A DNA stretch of 64,000 nucleotides from positions 1 through 64,000 of the forward strand of contig CAWHJF010000016.1 of NCBI GenBank assembly GCA_963829575.1, read 5' to 3'. The position numbers and the translations under genes were made by a program. This document shows, one piece after another, positions 59,550 through 64,000 of this stretch. A model generated the notes under the pieces. The model did not search any database, had not been told where the DNA came from, and worked only from the letters and a program-made list of their open reading frames with translations. Within the stretch, counting starts at the first letter, position 1. Each line of letters begins with the position of its first letter. Source of the DNA: KACC-23026 sp963829575 (GTDB lineage Bacteria; Bacillota; Bacilli; Bacillales; Sporolactobacillaceae).

Positions 59550-61774
59550 TCACTCACCGCCTTTTTATCAAGTTCATCCGGATATTCAATCCGTGAATGG
59601 AAAACACCATTTAAGGTTTCATAAATCGATTGTTGAACCATATGAAGTTCTTGCATGGTGATGTCGCATTCATCAAACTGACCATCTTGTAGCCTGTCTT
59701 TAAAAATTTTTTGAACAAGATTTTCGATTTTAACAGGATTCGGTTTTTTCATCGAGCGAACGGCCGCTTCAACACTGTCCGCAAGCTCGACAACGGCCGC
59801 TTCCTTGGTTTGAACCTTAGGACCAGGATAACGAAATTCACCTTCATCAATTTCTTGGCCGAGTTCTTCTTGAGCTTTATGATGAAAGAACTTCAAACAC
59901 GTGGTCCCATGATGTTGTTCACAAATGTCAATAATCTCTTTAGGCAATCGATATTCCCTTAAGATTTTTGCCCCATCATACGGGTGTGCGATAATAATCG
60001 TTTTTGATAATTGTGGTGAGATCTTATCATGCGGGTTGATCTCATCGTGTTGATTCTCTATGAAAAAATGAGGCCGTTTTGTTTTGCCTATATCATGATA
60101 ATAAGCTGCCACGCGTGCGAGCAATCCGTTCGCACCAATCGCTTCGCTTGCCCGTTCGGCTAAATTAGCCACCATAATGCTATGGTGATAAGTGCCCGGG
60201 GCTTCCATTAGGATCTTTTTCAAAAGCGGATGATTTGGGTTAGAGAGCTCCAACAGGCGCATCGAAGATAAAATACCAAATACCGTTTCAAAAAAAGGCA
60301 ACATGCCCGCCGTCAAAATGATCGAGATAAATCCTGAGAGAAGCGCGTAGCAAAGTTCAATCCCCAAACTTTTTGGATGAAGGCCACCGCTTTTGATCAT
60401 CATTAAACTAAGCACCGTCAGAACATTAATAATTGAAATAATGAACCCCGTTTGAAGAATCCGTGGGCGCGCATGATTTCCTCTTAAAACCATTGCACCT
60501 GCTAAAGAGGAAAAGAGAATATAGAGGGCCATTTGATGATCAAAGATCCCTGATGTGCCTTCCCAACTTCCAAATATAAACCCAGCACAGATTGCAAAGG
60601 CAATGGAGGTCACCGCCGCTAACCGTTTGTTAATGAGAATCGCAATTAAAAGTGTCCCTGTTGATACGGGAATAACCAATTCAATGCCAGTAAAATGGGT
60701 ATTTTTGAGTATGGCATCCAGTTTGATTAATATGAACGTGATCAAAAATAGACAAAAATACACCATCATCAAATTATGTACAGGTTTCTTATTCTTTTTT
60801 AATTGATTAAGCTCGAGACTAATCATCGTAGTTAAAAATAGGACCAAGATTGCTAACCCAACAAATGGAAAAATATTAAAATGGTCATCCAATAGACCGA
60901 CAGCTTTAAGCTTTCTCATGACGTCGGTTGTGACCAATTCGCCTTTTTTTACAATCACTTCACCTTGATGAATGACGACCGGGTCCACTGATTTTGCCGC
61001 ATCAGCTTTGTTTAATTTGGTTCCAGCGGCATCAAACACGTAGTTTGGTACAATTAAGAAACTTAAGAGGTCTTGAATCGCTTGATGAAGCGATTGGGAA
61101 TCAACCGTTGTTGGGATCGAATTGACCGCCGATTGCTGAACGTTATCTAAATCATCCCATTTAATTTTATTGCTCATGGACTCATAGATCGATGAGCTCA
61201 CAATATCGCTTGCAAGTGCAAAATCATGATCGGAACTCGTTAAGAGGGTCCCAATGGTCGAATCTGAAATTTGTTGACTGGCCGACTTGGTTAAGCCTTT
61301 TCGAACATCCTTAATTTGGTCATCAAGCGATGGCAAAGCAGGGGATGCATTGGCATCCCCACTACCAGAACTAGACGTTGCACTTGAACTAGAATTAGTA
61401 GTGGTCGTTTTTTTTGAAGCTGAACTTGAAAGAGCGTTCACTTTATTCCGTTCTTCCGTAATGGCATTAAGGATGTCTTCCGCTTTCTCAACTTGAATCA
61501 TTGCCAAATCCTTTTGATACACATATGAAGTGGGTGTATCCGCGGATGCTTGATCACGCCTAACTTTCGTTGCCACTTCATCCACCACTTCAACAGGTGA
61601 TTGAATATCTTGAGTGGCAATTTGATGAAGTTGAATATGCAGTTTTGCTGGCATTGCCGTATTTATTGTGGAAATAAACATGACCACAGCAATGGCCACG
61701 TAAACCAGCCATGAAAAAGCAGTATGAGCTTTTAAACGTTTAAAAAAGGTTGGCCAATTCGGATGGTTCATCAT
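59546..61774 (-). CDS. pgpH: Cyclic-di-AMP phosphodiesterase PgpH (7TM-HD)
   Basis: PgpH degrades c-di-AMP, a signal for potassium and wall balance. The 742-residue chain starts with one membrane helix (about 18-37), then a 230-residue outer 7TMR-HDED domain with a Ser/Thr linker, then seven membrane helices (about 295-500), and a cytosolic HD domain: HHSIMVANLAERASEAI, AAYYHDIGKTKRPHFF, HPYDGAKILREY, and a later EQHHGTTCLKFF. ATG at 61774 with GAGGAG. It overlaps ybeY by four bases. Confidence 0.95.
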   Translation of the reverse strand: MMNHPNWPTFFKRLKAHTAFSWLVYVAIAVVMFISTINTAMPAKLHIQLHQIATQDIQSPVEVVDEVATKVRRDQASADTPTSYVYQKDLAMIQVEKAEDILNAITEERNKVNALSSSASKKTTTTNSSSSATSSSGSGDANASPALPSLDDQIKDVRKGLTKSASQQISDSTIGTLLTSSDHDFALASDIVSSSIYESMSNKIKWDDLDNVQQSAVNSIPTTVDSQSLHQAIQDLLSFLIVPNYVFDAAGTKLNKADAAKSVDPVVIHQGEVIVKKGELVTTDVMRKLKAVGLLDDHFNIFPFVGLAILVLFLTTMISLELNQLKKNKKPVHNLMMVYFCLFLITFILIKLDAILKNTHFTGIELVIPVSTGTLLIAILINKRLAAVTSIAFAICAGFIFGSWEGTSGIFDHQMALYILFSSLAGAMVLRGNHARPRILQTGFIISIINVLTVLSLMMIKSGGLHPKSLGIELCYALLSGFISIILTAGMLPFFETVFGILSSMRLLELSNPNHPLLKKILMEAPGTYHHSIMVANLAERASEAIGANGLLARVAAYYHDIGKTKRPHFFIENQHDEINPHDKISPQLSKTIIIAHPYDGAKILREYRLPKEIIDICEQHHGTTCLKFFHHKAQEELGQEIDEGEFRYPGPKVQTKEAAVVELADSVEAAVRSMKKPNPVKIENLVQKIFKDRLQDGQFDECDITMQELHMVQQSIYETLNGVFHSRIEYPDELDKKAVSE

Positions 61775-61884
61775 CGTCTTCTCCTCACCCTAAACGATTT
61801 TCATTCCACAAACTTTGACGGTAAATCTGATTTTCTTTCTCTTTTTCTAAAATGGTGGCTATGTTTAAAGTTAACTGTTGATTT

Positions 61885-62003
61885 TCGCTCCAGCGCACTC
61901 GCTTTCCACGGGCGGCTCGCGAGCCTCCTCGGCTAACGCCTGCGGGGTCTCCCTTGAACCACTTTTCCCGCAGGAGTCTCGCGCACTTCCGCTACACTCG
62001 CAT
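61885..62003. repeat. GC-rich palindromic intergenic repeat (Bacillales type)
   Basis: The plus strand has CACTCGCTTTCCACGGGCGG, a GGCTCGCGAGCC palindrome, CGCCTGCGGGGTCTCCC, and CCCGCAGGAGTCTCGCG, which pairs with it. Its GC content is far above the flanks. It resembles an element I know as common in intergenic regions of Bacillus genomes. It separates phoH from pgpH. Confidence 0.7.
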
Positions 62004-62045
62004 TTAACAGAGCCTAAAATGATGACAAAAAAGTTATTTTTTTGA

Positions 62046-63005
62046 TTAAGCTTTCTCGTAGGCTTCAATAATTTTTTGGACCAGAGGATGACGCACAACA
62101 TCCACTCTTTGAAGTTTAATAACGGCAATTCCCTTTACTTCGTTTAAAGCGGTCTCAGCCATTTTCAATCCCGATGTTTTTCCTTTTGGAAGGTCAACTT
62201 GAGTGATGTCTCCCGTAATGACCATCTTAGAACCAAAACCTAGACGTGTGAGAAACATCTTCATTTGTTCTTGAGTGGTATTCTGCGCTTCATCCAATAT
62301 CACAAACGCATCTTCAAGCGTACGTCCCCTCATATAAGCTAATGGGGCAATTTCAATCGTCCCGCGTTCAATTAACCGCTGGGTATGTTCTTGACCCAAA
62401 ATATCGTGGAGCGCATCGTACAATGGTCGAAGGTAAGGATCGACCTTTTCTTTAAGATCTCCTGGAAGAAAACCTAAGCTTTCACCAGCTTCAACTGCTG
62501 GGCGTGTTAATAAGATTCGTTTAATAGACCCTGCTTTAAGGGCCGTTACCGCCATGACAACAGCCAAATAGGTTTTCCCGGTGCCGGCAGGTCCAATACC
62601 AAATACCATATCATTTTTTTTCATCGCTTGAACATAGTGCTTTTGCCCAAGCGTTTTGACACGAATCGGCTTTCCTTTGACATTCAGAGTAATCGCTTCA
62701 TCATACAATTCATCTAACACATCAATTTGTCCGGTTTCCGCGAGTTGGATCGCGTAAACCACATCTCGTTCGGAAATCGCTACTTTTTGACGAACGAGCT
62801 TTAAAAGGCCATTTAAAACCGTTTCCACACGTTCGGCTTGTGTGTTGTCTCCAGATATGGCAACGCCACCGCCACGCGTGACAATCGACGTTCCAACTCG
62901 GTCTTCTATAATTTTTAAATGAGAATCTCCTGGCCCAAACAAGGTCATAGCCTCACTTTGATCATTTAATCGCAATTCAATGGTATGTAGTAGTGGTTCA
63001 GACAA
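62046..63005 (-). CDS. phoH: PhoH family ATPase
   Basis: A PhoH/YbeZ-type P-loop ATPase linked to RNA processing together with YbeY. Walker A is GIGPAGTGKTYLAV (near 140), Walker B FVILDEAQNTTQEQMK (near 235), followed by KMVITGDITQVDLPKG and a final VDVVRHPLVQKIIEAYE. An N-terminal KH-like part covers about 1-115. 319 residues. The start is TTG with GAGGCC upstream. It is the usual upstream neighbour of pgpH and ybeY. Confidence 0.94.
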   Translation of the reverse strand: MSEPLLHTIELRLNDQSEAMTLFGPGDSHLKIIEDRVGTSIVTRGGGVAISGDNTQAERVETVLNGLLKLVRQKVAISERDVVYAIQLAETGQIDVLDELYDEAITLNVKGKPIRVKTLGQKHYVQAMKKNDMVFGIGPAGTGKTYLAVVMAVTALKAGSIKRILLTRPAVEAGESLGFLPGDLKEKVDPYLRPLYDALHDILGQEHTQRLIERGTIEIAPLAYMRGRTLEDAFVILDEAQNTTQEQMKMFLTRLGFGSKMVITGDITQVDLPKGKTSGLKMAETALNEVKGIAVIKLQRVDVVRHPLVQKIIEAYEKA

Positions 63006-63124
63006 ATGGCCTCATTCTCCTTGATCATAATTTCTTGTCATGATTCGTTTTTCAAATCAACTCATTTTATTTTTCTTTAGTTTACCATATAAAAGAGTCT
63101 CAATTCCAATCGTTCTAAGAAACA

Positions 63125-63176
63125 TGAAAAGGACGAGATTCGTGATCACATGATCACGAGCTCCCGTCCCTCTGTT
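63125..63176 (-). terminator. Terminator or attenuator between yqfD and phoH
   Basis: GGACG...AGCTCGTGATCA pairs with TGATCACGAATCTCGTCC, one bulge, then TTTTC. Confidence 0.75.
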
Positions 63177-63204
63177 TCGACTGATAATCTTCCAACTTCT
63201 TAAC

Positions 63205-64000
63205 TTATTGAGCCTTGGTTTCCTCCTTTAATTGTTGTTCGCGGTCTTGTGGGTGGAAAGCGCGCGGTTTCGCAATATCTTCATTCACTGTGAAAAAGAT
63301 GTGTAAATTCAACACCTTATTTTTCAATTCCTCTTTTTGAACATCCTCCGAAAGAATTTTGGCATCATTCGGAAGTTCTCGAATTAGTTGTTTTCTAGCC
63401 ATTTCCTTCCCAACTTTCGCAGCCTCGTCCTTATTTAAGCCATGTTGCACTTGGCTTGCTTGACGAAAAGTCACCGTCTGAAAGGCAATTGGAAGATCCC
63501 AGAAAAGGAAATGAAAAGGTTGGGAAAGGGTCTCTTTTCCTTGTTTCTTAAACGGATGGGCGTTGAATCCCCAAATCGGAATGGTCAGATTCCAAGCTTT
63601 TATTTCTCTTTTAACATACGTTTTTCCGGTATAGGTCCGATACGTAATAGAAAGTGGAACCGATGTATCCGACGTATACCAAGTCTCACCCCAAACCTTG
63701 CCCTTTGCTGGGACAAATTTTGGATCGTCCTCCATCCCAATGGTACCTGAAACTAGAAGCTGACCTTTTTTTACAACATCATTGGCTTTAACAACCGGTT
63801 CACCTTTTTCAACATAGAGTTTCCGAACAGTTGCTGTTTTGGTTGCTACTAAATCTCTTGGGCCTACTTCTTTTTCTGCTTTTGGGAGTTCTTTTTGTAC
63901 CACATCAATTCGGTAAGTTGTCCCATCACGAGACACCCCAACCCAAGTGGTTTCTTTTAATTGACTGCTCAATTGATCTTCAATTTTTCCTAAAGAAGGG
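63205..64000 (-). CDS. yqfD: Sporulation protein YqfD, 3' part (5' end beyond window)
   Basis: YqfD is a stage IV sporulation protein of the mother cell. The frame is open to the window edge, so at least 264 residues of about 390 are present. The wording VGPRDLVATKTATVRKLYVEKGEPVV, with VKANDVVKKGQLLVSG, and the mid part VPAKGKVWGETWYTSD are typical of YqfD. The apparent TTG start at 63972 is only internal. An HIFFTVNEDIAKPR segment precedes the Gln/Glu-rich end. Confidence 0.88.
   Translation of the reverse strand, partial: PSLGKIEDQLSSQLKETTWVGVSRDGTTYRIDVVQKELPKAEKEVGPRDLVATKTATVRKLYVEKGEPVVKANDVVKKGQLLVSGTIGMEDDPKFVPAKGKVWGETWYTSDTSVPLSITYRTYTGKTYVKREIKAWNLTIPIWGFNAHPFKKQGKETLSQPFHFLFWDLPIAFQTVTFRQASQVQHGLNKDEAAKVGKEMARKQLIRELPNDAKILSEDVQKEELKNKVLNLHIFFTVNEDIAKPRAFHPQDREQQLKEETKAQ

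Overview
The window joins two unrelated pieces of bacterial DNA. Bases 1 to about 8475 are AT-rich and carry secA, glnB (P-II), a long TPR lipoprotein, a monofunctional transglycosylase (mtgA), an AlbA-type protein, a TrmH-family methylase and rlmN. Protein style suggests the Bacteroidota/Ignavibacteria side of the tree. Almost every gene there is broken by single-base insertions or deletions, often in homopolymers, which looks like uncorrected sequencing error. From about 8480 to 64000 the DNA is a clean, intact piece of a spore-forming, competence-capable Bacillales genome. The switch falls inside gcvT and against the 5' end of rlmN, so I read it as an assembly chimera rather than a transfer event.

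The Bacillales part follows the Bacillus subtilis yqh-yqg-yqf neighbourhood gene by gene. A glycine riboswitch leads the cut gcvT, with the divergent SNF2 helicase pair yqhH-yqhG beside it. Then come moaA, a thioesterase, the comGA-GG competence pseudopilus operon with aroK and yqzE, the Spx-like regulator mgsR, yqgY, a methyltransferase, yqgX, yqgW, the M14 peptidase yqgT, glcK, an unknown anchored protein, mobA, 5-formyl-THF cyclo-ligase, rpmG and two small envelope proteins. The phosphate block follows (phoU, two pstB, pstA, pstC, pstS with a clear Pho box), then pbpA, an MFS carrier, an M3 peptidase, sodA and three tRNAs (Ile, His, Met).

The last third holds yqgB, an NfeD protein, a LysM protein, ispG, yqfX, yqfT, nfo, a glycine-rich VrrA/YqfQ-like protein, ispH, yqfO, trmK, cccA, then sigA-dnaG-yqxD (the macromolecular synthesis operon with rpsU replaced by yqxD), yqfL, recO, yqzL, era, cdd, dgkA, ybeY, pgpH, phoH and the 3' part of yqfD. 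Functions are mostly core: DNA replication and repair, transcription initiation, isoprenoid (MEP) synthesis, phosphate uptake, cell wall, competence and sporulation.

No defence island, prophage, IS element or CRISPR array is visible. The best leads for something undescribed are a two-hairpin intergenic repeat present three times, an unknown membrane-anchored protein behind a sigma-E-like promoter, a 55-residue membrane protein whose ribosome binding site lies inside the terminator of the opposing gene, the yqhH-yqhG pair, and a homopolymer frameshift in dgkA. The glyQS-ccpN genes expected between recO and yqfL are absent.
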